Origin: JAVBNN01 sp031551525
Lineage (GTDB): Bacteria > Bacillota > Negativicutes > Acidaminococcales > JAISLQ01
NCBI GenBank assembly: GCA_031551525.1
Contig: JAVBNN010000027.1
Span: 1 to 22,000 of the forward strand
Length of the DNA stretch: 22,000 nucleotides
Direction of reading: 5' to 3'
The position numbers and the translations under genes were made by a program. Below, one piece after another: positions 7,527-15,964 of this stretch (the first letter of the stretch is position 1; each line of letters starts with the position of its first letter). The notes under the pieces were generated by a model. The model saw only the letters and a list, made by a program, of their open reading frames with translations. It ran no database searches and was not told the DNA's origin.

Positions 7527-8877
7527 AATAAAGATAAACTATACCTGCCAGAACTGTGGTTATATAAGTACACGCTGGCTGGGACGCTGCCCGGAGTGTG
7601 AAAGTTGGAATTCGCTGGTGGAGGAGGCGGTGACGTCTTCTTCGCCAGCTTTGGCGCGCGCATTGCCGGTGGCGCCCCCGCAGGCTATTTCTTCCATCAG
7701 CATGGCGAAAACGGTTCGCCACTCTACCGGCATAGGAGAGTTTGACCGGGTGCTGGGCGGAGGTATTGTGGCTGGGTCGTTGGTGCTTTTGGGTGGCGAC
7801 CCTGGTATTGGTAAATCTACCCTCTTGTTGGACGCGGGCATGAAATTTGCCCAGGGCGGTGAAAAGGTACTGTATGTATCCGGCGAAGAGTCCATGGTGC
7901 AGACCAGAATGCGCGCCGAGCGCCTGGGGAAAGCCGACGATAATCTCCTCATAATGGCCGAGACTGACCTTAACGGCATATTGACGCAGGCGGAGGAGCT
8001 AGAGCCTGCACTTTTGGTTATCGACTCCATACAGACCATGCATAACAATGAACTGCCGACAGCGGCGGGCAGCGTGGGGCAGGTGCGCGAATGTACGGGT
8101 AAACTGCTGCGGTTTGCTAAAAGTAGAAACATAGCTGTAGCCATTATCGGGCATGTGACCAAGGACGGCTCGATAGCCGGGCCGCGTCTGTTAGAGCATA
8201 TGGTGGACGTGGTGCTGCAGTTTGAAGGTGAGCGTTCTTATTCTTTCCGGGTACTCAGGGCATTGAAAAACCGCTTTGGTTCGACCAGCGAGACCGGCAT
8301 ATTTGCTATGGGCGAAGAAGGCCTCAGCGAAGTGGCCAATCCGGCGGGACTGTTTCTCGAGGAACATGACGAAGATGTATCGGGTTCTTTGGTTTGCGCC
8401 ATGATGGAAGGGACGCGTCCGGTAATGGTGGAAATACAGGCGCTGGTTTCGCCTACGCCTTACGGCATGCCGCGGCGCACAGCGGTAGGGTTCGACTACA
8501 ACCGGGTGAACATGCTGCTGGCTATCCTTGAAAAGCGGCTGGGGATGGACATGGGCAATCAGGATGCCTATGTGAATATAGTGGGCGGCCTCAGGATAAA
8601 CGAACCGGCAGCTGATCTGGCAGTAGTGGCGGCGTTGGCTTCGAGTTTTAACAACAGCCCGGTAGAGCGGCATACCTTAGCGGTCGGTGAAGTAGGATTG
8701 ACCGGAGAGGTGCGCCGGGTGGGGCATTTGGAGCGGCGGTTAAAAGAAGCCGCCCAACTGGGATTTGAAAAATTTGTAGTGCCCGATAGTGCGGATAGTC
8801 GTGGACTGAAACGTAAATATCCAGGGATAATGCCTGTAGGATCGTTGAAAGAGGCGCTACGGGTCTTGAATATATGA
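7519..8877 (+). CDS. radA: RadA/Sms, DNA-repair branch-migration ATPase
   Basis: A RecA-like helicase/ATPase that extends D-loops and processes recombination intermediates. It has an N-terminal four-cysteine zinc finger (C10-x2-C13 and C24-x2-C27), Walker A GDPGIGKST (93-101), Walker B LLVIDS (165-170), the RadA-specific KNRFG motif (250-254) and a C-terminal Lon-protease-like domain from about 270 to 452. The length of 452 is typical. I prefer ATG 7519 over the adjacent TTG 7516. The start overlaps clpC by eight bases, so it belongs to the ctsR operon. In many Bacillota disA follows radA; here no disA is present and carD comes next after a new promoter. Confidence 0.95.
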   Translation: MAKIKINYTCQNCGYISTRWLGRCPECESWNSLVEEAVTSSSPALARALPVAPPQAISSISMAKTVRHSTGIGEFDRVLGGGIVAGSLVLLGGDPGIGKSTLLLDAGMKFAQGGEKVLYVSGEESMVQTRMRAERLGKADDNLLIMAETDLNGILTQAEELEPALLVIDSIQTMHNNELPTAAGSVGQVRECTGKLLRFAKSRNIAVAIIGHVTKDGSIAGPRLLEHMVDVVLQFEGERSYSFRVLRALKNRFGSTSETGIFAMGEEGLSEVANPAGLFLEEHDEDVSGSLVCAMMEGTRPVMVEIQALVSPTPYGMPRRTAVGFDYNRVNMLLAILEKRLGMDMGNQDAYVNIVGGLRINEPAADLAVVAALASSFNNSPVERHTLAVGEVGLTGEVRRVGHLERRLKEAAQLGFEKFVVPDSADSRGLKRKYPGIMPVGSLKEALRVLNI

Positions 8878-8902
8878 AATATTTTATTTTTCAATATCTT
8901 AT

Positions 8903-8931
8903 TTGACACACTTTACGCTAAGTGATATAAT
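8903..8931 (+). promoter_or_regulatory. consensus sigma-A promoter for carD
   Basis: TTGACA (8903-8908), a 17-base spacer, TATAAT (8926-8931): a perfect match to the housekeeping consensus. It predicts a 5' leader of about 60 bases. Confidence 0.9.
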
Positions 8932-8999
8932 AACCATTTTTTGACTTATACGGCGCTTTGTGTTAAAGTATAAGAGTGCCTTGTAAAGGGGGGATACGG

Positions 9000-9488
9000 A
9001 TGCTTGCAATTGGGGATAAAGTTGTATATCCGATGCATGGAGCAGGGGTAATAGAAGCGATAGAAGAGCGTGAAATAGACGGTACGAGCCGTAAATACTT
9101 TGTCCTGAGCATGCTGTTTGGAGATATGAGAGTGATGATCCCGGTTGGCGGCGCGCAAAATATCGGTATCCGGCAAGTCATAGCCAAAAAAGAGTTGCCC
9201 AAGGTAAAAAATGTGCTGATCGACCGGACTCCGGAAGAACCCAGGCATGCTAACTGGAATCGTCGTTTCAACAATTATCTGGAAAAACTGAAAAGCGGCA
9301 GTATTTATGAGGTTGCTGGCGTAGTACGTATTCTTATACAACAGGAGCGGATGAAAAAGCTCTCGACCGGTGAGCGCAGATTGCTGAATACGGCACGGCA
9401 GATATTGATAAGTGAGCTGATGCTGTCCTGTTCACTGGATTTTCCTTCTGCTGAAAAATGGCTCGAAGAGCAACTTTTAATACGCTAG
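9000..9488 (+). CDS. CarD/CdnL-type RNA polymerase-binding regulator
   Basis: CarD-like proteins bind the RNA polymerase beta subunit and stabilise open promoter complexes, often at rRNA and stress genes. The N-terminal Tudor-like RNA-polymerase-interacting domain (about residues 1-60) shows the hallmark GDKVVYPMHGAGVIEAI and a later MIPVGGAQNIGIR, and a helical DNA-binding C-terminal domain follows (about 75-162). At 162 residues it matches the family. ATG 9000 has AAAGGGGGG at 8986-8994; starting at the GTG at 8976 would add eight unlikely residues. It is a one-gene unit: a consensus promoter before it, and a terminator whose stem includes its stop codon. Confidence 0.93.
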   Translation: MLAIGDKVVYPMHGAGVIEAIEEREIDGTSRKYFVLSMLFGDMRVMIPVGGAQNIGIRQVIAKKELPKVKNVLIDRTPEEPRHANWNRRFNNYLEKLKSGSIYEVAGVVRILIQQERMKKLSTGERRLLNTARQILISELMLSCSLDFPSAEKWLEEQLLIR

Positions 9489-9508
9489 GCAACTAGCTTA
9501 TTTTTTTT
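9484..9508 (+). terminator. intrinsic terminator overlapping the carD stop codon
   Basis: GCTAG (9484-9488) pairs with CTAGC (9493-9497) around a GCAA tetraloop, followed by eight T at 9501-9508 and a second T-run. The stop codon TAG (9486-9488) lies in the 5' arm. Confidence 0.75.
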
Positions 9509-9593
9509 GTTTTTTTGCTTAAAAGACCTGTTAACGAGGGCTGTTTTGTAGTAAGATGAAATAGATACATAAAAATAGAAAGGAGGTGGAGAT

Positions 9594-10697
9594 GTGTTTG
9601 AAAAAATAGGGCGGGTAAGTATCATCATTTTGTTTGCTTTTAGCGGCTTTTTTTTGGGGCAGTACCTTACGCCTTTTGTAGCTACCTGGGTCGAACCGAA
9701 GATTTTTGATCTGGGACTGTTCAGCATACCCTTGACGGCAGGATTGTCCTTCCTGGTCGGCTTTGTGGCTTGCGGCATCATAGGTTACATTTGCGCGCCT
9801 TTTATCATTCGCTTGATCGTACGCTGGAGTGAGCTTGTTTTGGCTGTGTTGTCAAAACTTCCGACCAGCGAGATCCTTGTAGGAGCGACTGGACTTATAA
9901 TTGCTTTATTATTGGCAGACCTTGTGGGCAACGCTCTTGTCCACGTACCGTTTATCGGCCAATACCTTACCTTGGTTGTAAGCGTGGTATTTGGCATAGT
10001 CGGCGTTAAACTTGCGCTGACCAAAAAGCGCGATCTGATGACTATGTGGCAGGCGATATTTCGTTTGTCGAAGCCTAAATCTGTGAAAAAGATTACCGCC
10101 AGTGGTTGCACTTGCAAGATACTTGACACCAGCGTTATTATCGACGGGCGGATAGCTGATATCTGCAAAACAAGTTTTGTCGAGGGCACACTTATTGTAC
10201 CGAACTTCGTTCTGGACGAGCTGCAAAGGATAGCCGATTCTTCGGACGCTTTAAAGCGTAACCGCGGACGGCGCGGACTTGATGTTCTGCAGGAGATGCA
10301 AAAGAGCGACTATTGCAAGATAGAGATAGTCGGCACGGATTTCGATGATTTGACGGAAGTAGACGCGAAATTGGTGCGTTTGGGCCAGGAAATGGGCGGT
10401 TGGGTCATTACCAATGACTACAACCTCAACAAGGTGGCCGAACTCCAGGGGGTCAGGGTGTTGAATATCAACGAACTGGCCAACGCCGTTAAAACAGCTG
10501 TATTGCCGGGTGAAGACATGATGGTCTTTATTGTGAAAGAGGGTAAAGAGCTCAATCAGGGCGTTGGGTATCTCGACGACGGAACGATGATCGTGGTGGA
10601 AGGCGCTCGCAACAGAGTTGGCGAAACGCTCGGTACAATAGTGACGTCTGTATTGCAGACTGCCGCCGGACGTATGGTTTTTGCTAGATTAAGGTAA
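9594..10697 (+). CDS. membrane-anchored PIN/TRAM domain protein (YacL-like)
   Basis: A predicted membrane-bound nuclease-fold protein of unknown target, conserved in Bacillota beside ispD. Four hydrophobic segments are visible (about residues 8-28, 44-72, 93-112 and 122-142). The PIN domain then starts at KILDTSVIIDGRI and carries the acidic quartet D178, E209, D257 and D275, so a metal-dependent RNase site looks intact. A C-terminal TRAM-like RNA-binding domain runs from about 302 to 367 (GEDMMVFIVKEGKELNQGVGYL). The start is GTG 9594 with AAGGAGGTGG upstream; the overlapping ATG 9592 hits a stop after five codons. It is first in the ispDF-gltX-cysS series. I see no clear promoter in the 85 bases after the carD terminator. 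Confidence 0.9.
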   Translation: MFEKIGRVSIIILFAFSGFFLGQYLTPFVATWVEPKIFDLGLFSIPLTAGLSFLVGFVACGIIGYICAPFIIRLIVRWSELVLAVLSKLPTSEILVGATGLIIALLLADLVGNALVHVPFIGQYLTLVVSVVFGIVGVKLALTKKRDLMTMWQAIFRLSKPKSVKKITASGCTCKILDTSVIIDGRIADICKTSFVEGTLIVPNFVLDELQRIADSSDALKRNRGRRGLDVLQEMQKSDYCKIEIVGTDFDDLTEVDAKLVRLGQEMGGWVITNDYNLNKVAELQGVRVLNINELANAVKTAVLPGEDMMVFIVKEGKELNQGVGYLDDGTMIVVEGARNRVGETLGTIVTSVLQTAAGRMVFARLR

Positions 10698-10709
10698 AAG
10701 GAGTATGGC

Positions 10710-11882
10710 ATGGCGGAACTTTTTACTATCGTTGCGGCCGCCGGAAAAGGTACGCGGCTCAAGGCCGGTATCAACAAGGCTTTTGTGGAGATCCGGGGTG
10801 TGCCTGTATTGGCCCATACTCTGATTGCCATCAATAAATGCGCGGAATGTAAAAAAGTGGCGATAGTAGTGGCGCCGGACGAAACAGACTATGCAGCCGG
10901 GCTGCTTTTAAAGCATGGCGGGCATTTTTCACGACTGGATTGTTTTATCGTGGCCGGAGGGGCAGAGCGCCAGCATTCGGTGTATAATGCCTTGCGGGAA
11001 AAACCGTCTGACTGCGGTATGGTGGCGGTGCACGACGGAGCCCGCCCTTTTGCCGACACCGGGCTGTTTGAACGTGTATTGGCTGTGGCGCGCGACAAAG
11101 GCGCGGCCATAGCGGCAGTGACGCCTAAAGATACTATAAAGTCCACTCGCGACTGTTTGGTAGATGGTACGCTCGACCGGGGCCGCCTGCTACTGGTGCA
11201 AACGCCGCAGATATTTGATGCGGAGGTGCTTTTAAAAGCCTACGACAAGGCTTTTGCGGAAGGTTTTTTGGGCACGGATGACGCATCCCTAGTGGAAAGG
11301 TCGGGCTATCCGGTATGGGTGGTCGAGGGTGATTACGGCAATATCAAAATAACTACGCCGGAAGATCTTCTTTTGGCGAGATACAGACTGGGAGAATGCA
11401 GCGTGGAATTTCGCGTGGGAGGCGGCTATGATGTCCACCGCCTGGTAAAGGGGAGAAAACTTGTCCTTGGCGGCGTGACTGTGCCGTATGACATGGGGCT
11501 CGAGGGTCATTCGGACGCTGACGTATTGGCGCACACCATAAGCGACGCCCTGTTAGGGGCGGCTGGCCTGGGTGATATAGGAAAGCATTTTCCCGACACG
11601 GACGCGGCTTATAAAGGCGCGGACAGCATGCAACTGCTTGAAGAAGTGGTGAAAAAGCTGGATGGGGGCAATTGGCGGGTGAACAATATCGACGCGCTGA
11701 TTATCGCTCAGATGCCTAAAATGGCGCCGTATATCGAAGAAATGTGCCAAAATATAGCGATGGTTTGCCGGGTGGATAAGAGCGCGGTAAACGTCAAGGC
11801 GACAACAACGGAAAAACTCGGTTTTGCCGGTCGGGGCGAAGGTATAGCGGCTCAGTCTACGGTAAGTATTGTTGGCAAGTAG
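10710..11882 (+). CDS. ispDF: bifunctional IspD-IspF isoprenoid enzyme
   Basis: One polypeptide carries two non-consecutive steps of the MEP isoprenoid pathway. Residues 1-228 are IspD, which joins MEP to CTP (CDP-ME), with the AAGKGTRL loop (10-17), K23 and a TPQIFD motif (165-170). Residues 234-390 are IspF, which cyclises CDP-ME 2-phosphate to ME-cPP, with metal ligands D241, H243 and H275 and the GHSDADVLAH motif. The junction is short (about 229-234), with no stop between the parts. ATG 10710 has AAAGGAG upstream. Fused IspDF is well known in proteobacteria; in Bacillota the two are more often separate adjacent genes. No ispE is in the window, although the fusion does not supply that step. 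Confidence 0.94.
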   Translation: MAELFTIVAAAGKGTRLKAGINKAFVEIRGVPVLAHTLIAINKCAECKKVAIVVAPDETDYAAGLLLKHGGHFSRLDCFIVAGGAERQHSVYNALREKPSDCGMVAVHDGARPFADTGLFERVLAVARDKGAAIAAVTPKDTIKSTRDCLVDGTLDRGRLLLVQTPQIFDAEVLLKAYDKAFAEGFLGTDDASLVERSGYPVWVVEGDYGNIKITTPEDLLLARYRLGECSVEFRVGGGYDVHRLVKGRKLVLGGVTVPYDMGLEGHSDADVLAHTISDALLGAAGLGDIGKHFPDTDAAYKGADSMQLLEEVVKKLDGGNWRVNNIDALIIAQMPKMAPYIEEMCQNIAMVCRVDKSAVNVKATTTEKLGFAGRGEGIAAQSTVSIVGK

Positions 11883-11894
11883 GGAGGATTTGTG

Positions 11895-13358
11895 ATGCAG
11901 GATAGAGAAATGCGGGTGCGGTTTGCGCCCAGCCCGACCGGGCCGCTACACATAGGCGGTGCGCGCAGCGCGCTTTTTAACTGGCTGCTGGCTAAACATA
12001 GCGGCGGCAAGTTTATTTTACGGGTGGAAGACACTGATCTCGAACGTTCCAGCCGCGAGTCGGAAGAAGATATAAAGGAATCCCTCTGCTGGCTGGGTCT
12101 GTCCTGGGATGAGGGCATAGATGTGGGCGGCCCGCACGGGCCTTACCGCCAGACCGAGCGTCTCGATATCTACCGTGAATATACGCAGAAACTGCTCGAC
12201 AGCGGTCAGGCTTATTACTGTTACTGTACGGATGAAGAGTTGGAGGACGAACGTCAAAAACTAGCCGCCAAGGGTCAGATGCCGCGTTATATGGGGCATT
12301 GCCGTGAACTTACTGAAGAGCAGAAGGACGAATATGAAGCACAGGGCCGTAAAGCCACTGTGCGCCTCCGGGTGCCGCCCAACCAGGATGTGCTGGTGGA
12401 CGATCTGGTACGCGGAAAAGTGGTGTTCGACTCTAACGGCATAGGGGATTTTGTCATTGTAAAATCGGACGGCGTGCCGACTTATAATTACGCTGTGGTC
12501 ATTGATGATATATTGATGAAGGTGACTCATGTGGTGCGGGGCGAGGAACATCTTTCCAATACACCGCGCCAGGTACTAGTCTATGAGGCGGTAGGTGCTC
12601 CGACGCCGAAATTTGGGCATGTATCGCTAATCCTCGGTAAGGATCGCAGCAAGATGAGCAAACGGCATGGCGCGACTTCGGTGGAACAGTACAAGAAAAA
12701 CGGCTATCTGCCCAGCGGCCTTTTGAATTTCCTGGTGCTGCTCGGCTGGTCTCCGAGCGGTGAACAGGAGATATTTACACTTGATGAACTGGTGAAGATA
12801 TTTTCCCTCGACCATGCCGCCAAAAACCCGGCAGTGTTCGATGTGGACAAACTAAATTGGATAAATGCCCAACATATCAAAAAATTAAACGACGAACAAA
12901 TGTATGAACTGGCTCTGCCGTATTTGATGGAGGGCGGGTTTTTGCTGGAGGGCAAATACGAACGGGCGTGGCTTGTCAAAGTTGTGGCTACCACCCGCGA
13001 CCATATTTCCTGTGGAGCGGAAATACCCCAACATGTGGCGGTGTATTTCGGTGACGGGTGCGAGCTGGAAAACGAGGAAGCGCGCGCGGTACTTGAGGAA
13101 GAAAGCGCGGACGAGGTATTGCGGCTGTTTGAGGACAAGGTGAAAAAAGCGGAGGAATTGACCGCTGAAAGTGTACAGGCGCTTTTGAAAAGCGTAGTAA
13201 AAGACAGTGGGCTGCCGGGGAAAAAAGTCTATATGCCTATCCGGGTGGCTATATCGGGCCAGACGCATGGCCCGGAAATGACACTTCTTGTGCCACTTTT
13301 GGGCGGAGAGAAGATACTTAAACGGCTGGCCTATGCCAGGGAAAAGCTGAAAGGATAA
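11895..13358 (+). CDS. gltX: glutamyl-tRNA synthetase
   Basis: A class I synthetase that charges tRNA-Glu with glutamate. The N-terminal RFAPSPTGPLHIGGARSA contains the HIGH-type motif (HIGG, residues 19-22), and the KMSKR signature (KMSKS type) is at 253-257. A catalytic Rossmann core is followed by the C-terminal anticodon-binding helical bundle (about 340-487). At 487 residues it is a normal bacterial GluRS. ATG 11895 has GGGAGG at 11882-11887; GTG 11892 is less well spaced. Whether it is discriminating or also charges tRNA-Gln cannot be told here, as no gatCAB or glnS is in view. The next gene, cysS, starts within a few bases. Confidence 0.96.
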   Translation: MQDREMRVRFAPSPTGPLHIGGARSALFNWLLAKHSGGKFILRVEDTDLERSSRESEEDIKESLCWLGLSWDEGIDVGGPHGPYRQTERLDIYREYTQKLLDSGQAYYCYCTDEELEDERQKLAAKGQMPRYMGHCRELTEEQKDEYEAQGRKATVRLRVPPNQDVLVDDLVRGKVVFDSNGIGDFVIVKSDGVPTYNYAVVIDDILMKVTHVVRGEEHLSNTPRQVLVYEAVGAPTPKFGHVSLILGKDRSKMSKRHGATSVEQYKKNGYLPSGLLNFLVLLGWSPSGEQEIFTLDELVKIFSLDHAAKNPAVFDVDKLNWINAQHIKKLNDEQMYELALPYLMEGGFLLEGKYERAWLVKVVATTRDHISCGAEIPQHVAVYFGDGCELENEEARAVLEEESADEVLRLFEDKVKKAEELTAESVQALLKSVVKDSGLPGKKVYMPIRVAISGQTHGPEMTLLVPLLGGEKILKRLAYAREKLKG

Positions 13359-13362
13359 TGTG

Positions 13363-14796
13363 ATGAGCTTAAAAGTCTACAATACATTGAGCGGCGTTAA
13401 GGAAGAATTTAAGCCGTTGGAAGAAGGGAAAGCCCGGATATACGTCTGCGGGGTCACTCCGTATAATCATCCGCATATTGGAAATGCCAGGCCGTTCGTT
13501 ACTTGGGACGTTTTCCGGCGTTATCTTGAGTATTTGGGTTATGATGTTTTACATGTGCAAAACTTCACCGATGTAGACGACAAAATAATAAACGCGGCTA
13601 ATGCCGAAAAGACCGGCTGGGATGAGATATCCAGCCGTTATATCAACGAGTACTTTGCCGCCATGGATAAGCTGGGTGTACGGCGCGCGCACATATATCC
13701 ACGTGTTTCCGGCCACATGAAAGAGATCGTCGACATGGTGGACGGTCTGGTAGACAAAGGTTACGCTTATGTGCTTGATGGCAGCGTGTATTACCGGGTG
13801 GAAAAATTTCCGGGCTACGGGAAGTTATCCGGTCGCACCCTCGAAGATATGCAGGCCGGAGCCAGGGTAGACGTAGACGAAGACAAAGAAAACCCTATGG
13901 ATTTTGCCTTGTGGAAAGCGGCAAAGCCAGGGGAGCCATCCTGGCCCAGTCCGTGGGGTGAAGGGCGTCCGGGTTGGCACATTGAGTGCAGTGCCATGTC
14001 GGTCAAATACCTCGGGTGCAGTTTTGATTTTCACGGCGGCGGGAGCGATCTTATATTTCCGCACCATGAAAACGAAATCGCCCAGTCGGAGGCCTGCACG
14101 GGCTGCCATCCTTTTGTTCGCTACTGGCTGCATAATGGTTTTATCACATTGAACGAGGAAAAAATGTCCAAGTCGCTGGGCAATTTCTTTCTGGTGAAAG
14201 ATATACTGGCGCATTATAAAGCGGAAGTATTGCGGTTTTTCATTCTTGCGACCCATTATCGCAGTCCGCTGGATTTTAGCGACGAGCGGCTGGAAGAGGC
14301 TGGGCGCAGTCTGGATAGGCTGAAAACAGCCAGGGAAAACCTTAAAAAACTGCTCGGCATGCCGGGCGGTGGTCCGGGCGCCGACGGCGCACAGCTTTTG
14401 GCGAGTGCCAGGGAAGCCAAAGCAGCTTTTATAGCGGCGATGGACGATGATTTTAACACTGCTTTGGCGATAAGTCATATTTTCGCTTTAGCGAAAGATA
14501 TAAATATTTACCAACAAAAAGTGGTCAGCGAAAAGAGCGAGCCGGACGGCAAGGCGGTCGGGGAAACGGCCATTATTTTCGATATTATGGCCGGAATAAT
14601 CGGGATATTGGAAGAACAGGATGAGGCCGGGCAGGATGAAACTCTCGGCAAGGCAATGGACGTCATCATAGCTTTGCGGCAGGAAGCCCGAGCGGCTAAA
14701 GATTACGCGCGCGCGGACGCTCTCCGGGACAAGCTGTCGACTGCCGGATTTGTGCTGGAAGATACGTCGAGCGGCGTTGCTTGGAAGATAAAGTGA
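13363..14796 (+). CDS. cysS: cysteinyl-tRNA synthetase
   Basis: A class I synthetase that charges tRNA-Cys. The N-terminal VCGVTPYNHPHIGNARP carries zinc-ligand cysteine C29 and the HIGH motif (HIGN, 38-41). Further zinc-site residues appear in HIECSAMS and in HHENEIAQSEA, and KMSKS is at 267-271. The helical C-terminal half forms the DALR/anticodon region. The length of 477 is typical. I prefer ATG 13363 over GTG 13360; AAAGGA precedes both. The gene follows gltX by a few bases, without the cysE that sits between them in Bacillus. Its stop overlaps the mrnC start (GTGA). Confidence 0.96.
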   Translation: MSLKVYNTLSGVKEEFKPLEEGKARIYVCGVTPYNHPHIGNARPFVTWDVFRRYLEYLGYDVLHVQNFTDVDDKIINAANAEKTGWDEISSRYINEYFAAMDKLGVRRAHIYPRVSGHMKEIVDMVDGLVDKGYAYVLDGSVYYRVEKFPGYGKLSGRTLEDMQAGARVDVDEDKENPMDFALWKAAKPGEPSWPSPWGEGRPGWHIECSAMSVKYLGCSFDFHGGGSDLIFPHHENEIAQSEACTGCHPFVRYWLHNGFITLNEEKMSKSLGNFFLVKDILAHYKAEVLRFFILATHYRSPLDFSDERLEEAGRSLDRLKTARENLKKLLGMPGGGPGADGAQLLASAREAKAAFIAAMDDDFNTALAISHIFALAKDINIYQQKVVSEKSEPDGKAVGETAIIFDIMAGIIGILEEQDEAGQDETLGKAMDVIIALRQEARAAKDYARADALRDKLSTAGFVLEDTSSGVAWKIK

Positions 14797-15263
14797 AGTT
14801 TGAGCAATATAAAGTGGCGCGCAGACGACTCTTGGAAAAATCCGCCAAAGGCGAAGAGGACTCTTCCCAACCGTCGCCGCTGGTATTGGCCTGGCTGGGA
14901 GACGGCATATTTTCTCTTTATGTGCGTAAGCGTCTGGTGACGGCGGAGAAAAGCAAACTGCATGCGCTCAATGACATCGGCGCCAGTATGGTTTCGGCGG
15001 TGATGCAGTCGAAGGCGCTGACGGAGCTCTTGCCGGAGTTGAGCGGGGCGGAGCTTGACGCGGTGCGCCGGGGACGCAATACCAGGTCATCAGTGCCTAA
15101 AAGCGCCAGCATGCAGGAATACCGGCAAAGCACGGGTTTTGAGTGCCTTTTGGGTTCGCTTTACTGGCAGGGTGAGGAAGAACGGTTGCATGAACTGATG
15201 GGTCAGTCGTTTGATTCTATAAACAGGTTTATTATGAGTTCCGGGAATGGTGAACAGCTATGA
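14793..15263 (+). CDS. mrnC: Mini-ribonuclease III
   Basis: A small RNase III-fold enzyme lacking the dsRNA-binding domain, which matures 23S rRNA ends in Bacillota. With GTG 14793 as start it has 156 residues. The catalytic motif LAWLGDGIFSLYVR carries D37, and the second motif STGFECLLGSLYW carries E117; RRGRN, typical of the family, lies between. The usual glutamate of the GDAIFE-type motif is serine here (GDGIFS), a small oddity. GTG 14793 overlaps the cysS stop by four bases and has GGAAG upstream; TTG 14781 is a weaker alternative. Its stop overlaps thyX (ATGA). Confidence 0.92.
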   Translation: MKFEQYKVARRRLLEKSAKGEEDSSQPSPLVLAWLGDGIFSLYVRKRLVTAEKSKLHALNDIGASMVSAVMQSKALTELLPELSGAELDAVRRGRNTRSSVPKSASMQEYRQSTGFECLLGSLYWQGEEERLHELMGQSFDSINRFIMSSGNGEQL

Positions 15264-15964
15264 CAATGCAAGTAAAACTTATCCGCTATACCGGCGAGCC
15301 GGAAAGGGCGGCTGCTTTGGCGGCGCGGCTTTGCTATTCGCCTGTCGGTGTCGAAGAATTGGACGAGAAGCTGAACGAGCGTGAGGTAGAGGATTTTGTA
15401 CGTAAATTGGTCAAATTGGGACATTTCTCCGCGCTGGAACATGTTTCGTTTACCTTTGCAGTGGAGGGTGTGTCGCGCGTTTTGACGCACCAGCTGGTGC
15501 GCCACCGCATAGCATCCTATTCCCAGCAGTCGCAGCGTTATGTGGCGGAGCGAGACTTTGAATATATAACGCCGCCGACCATCGCGGCCAATGCCGAGGC
15601 GCTAAAGCGTTTTGAGGCGCTGCTGGAAGAGGTAAAGGGTGTTTACAACGAACTAGTGGATATGGGCATAAACAAGGAAGACGCTCGTTATGTATTGCCC
15701 AATGCGACGGAGACCAAGATAGTTATCACCATGAACACTCGCTCTTTGCTGAATTTCTTTTCTTTGCGCTGTTGTCGTCGCGCACAGTGGGAGATAAGGA
15801 AACTGGCGGATAAAATGCTGGCCGAGGTGCGCAAGGTGGCGCCTGTGCTTTTTGAAAAAGCCGGTCCGACTTGTATTACGCACCGCATATGTAACGAGGG
15901 CAAGATGTCCTGCGGTCAACTGGAAGCGCTCTTGGTGCAGGACGAGGTACGGGGCCGTGGCTGA
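15260..15964 (+). CDS. thyX: flavin-dependent thymidylate synthase ThyX
   Basis: ThyX makes dTMP from dUMP using FAD and methylenetetrahydrofolate, the alternative to ThyA. The signature RHRIASYSQQSQRY is at residues 81-94, fitting the ThyX motif RHRx7S, and R170-type C-terminal residues in MNTRSLLNFFSLR follow. At 234 residues it is a normal monomer of the tetramer. ATG 15260 overlaps the mrnC stop by four bases; ATG 15266 is a possible alternative. It sits between two RNA-processing genes with coupled translation, so dTMP supply is co-expressed with ribosome maturation. Confidence 0.95.
   Translation: MTMQVKLIRYTGEPERAAALAARLCYSPVGVEELDEKLNEREVEDFVRKLVKLGHFSALEHVSFTFAVEGVSRVLTHQLVRHRIASYSQQSQRYVAERDFEYITPPTIAANAEALKRFEALLEEVKGVYNELVDMGINKEDARYVLPNATETKIVITMNTRSLLNFFSLRCCRRAQWEIRKLADKMLAEVRKVAPVLFEKAGPTCITHRICNEGKMSCGQLEALLVQDEVRGRG

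Noticed and set aside
11883..11894. T-box or other riboswitch before gltX or cysS
   Set aside because: The gaps before these synthetase genes are only a few bases long, too short for a leader RNA.
15852..15956. N-terminal extension of RlmB inside thyX
   Set aside because: The extra 35 residues are arginine/cysteine-rich, are read out of frame from thyX and do not resemble RlmB, which fits a start at 15957.
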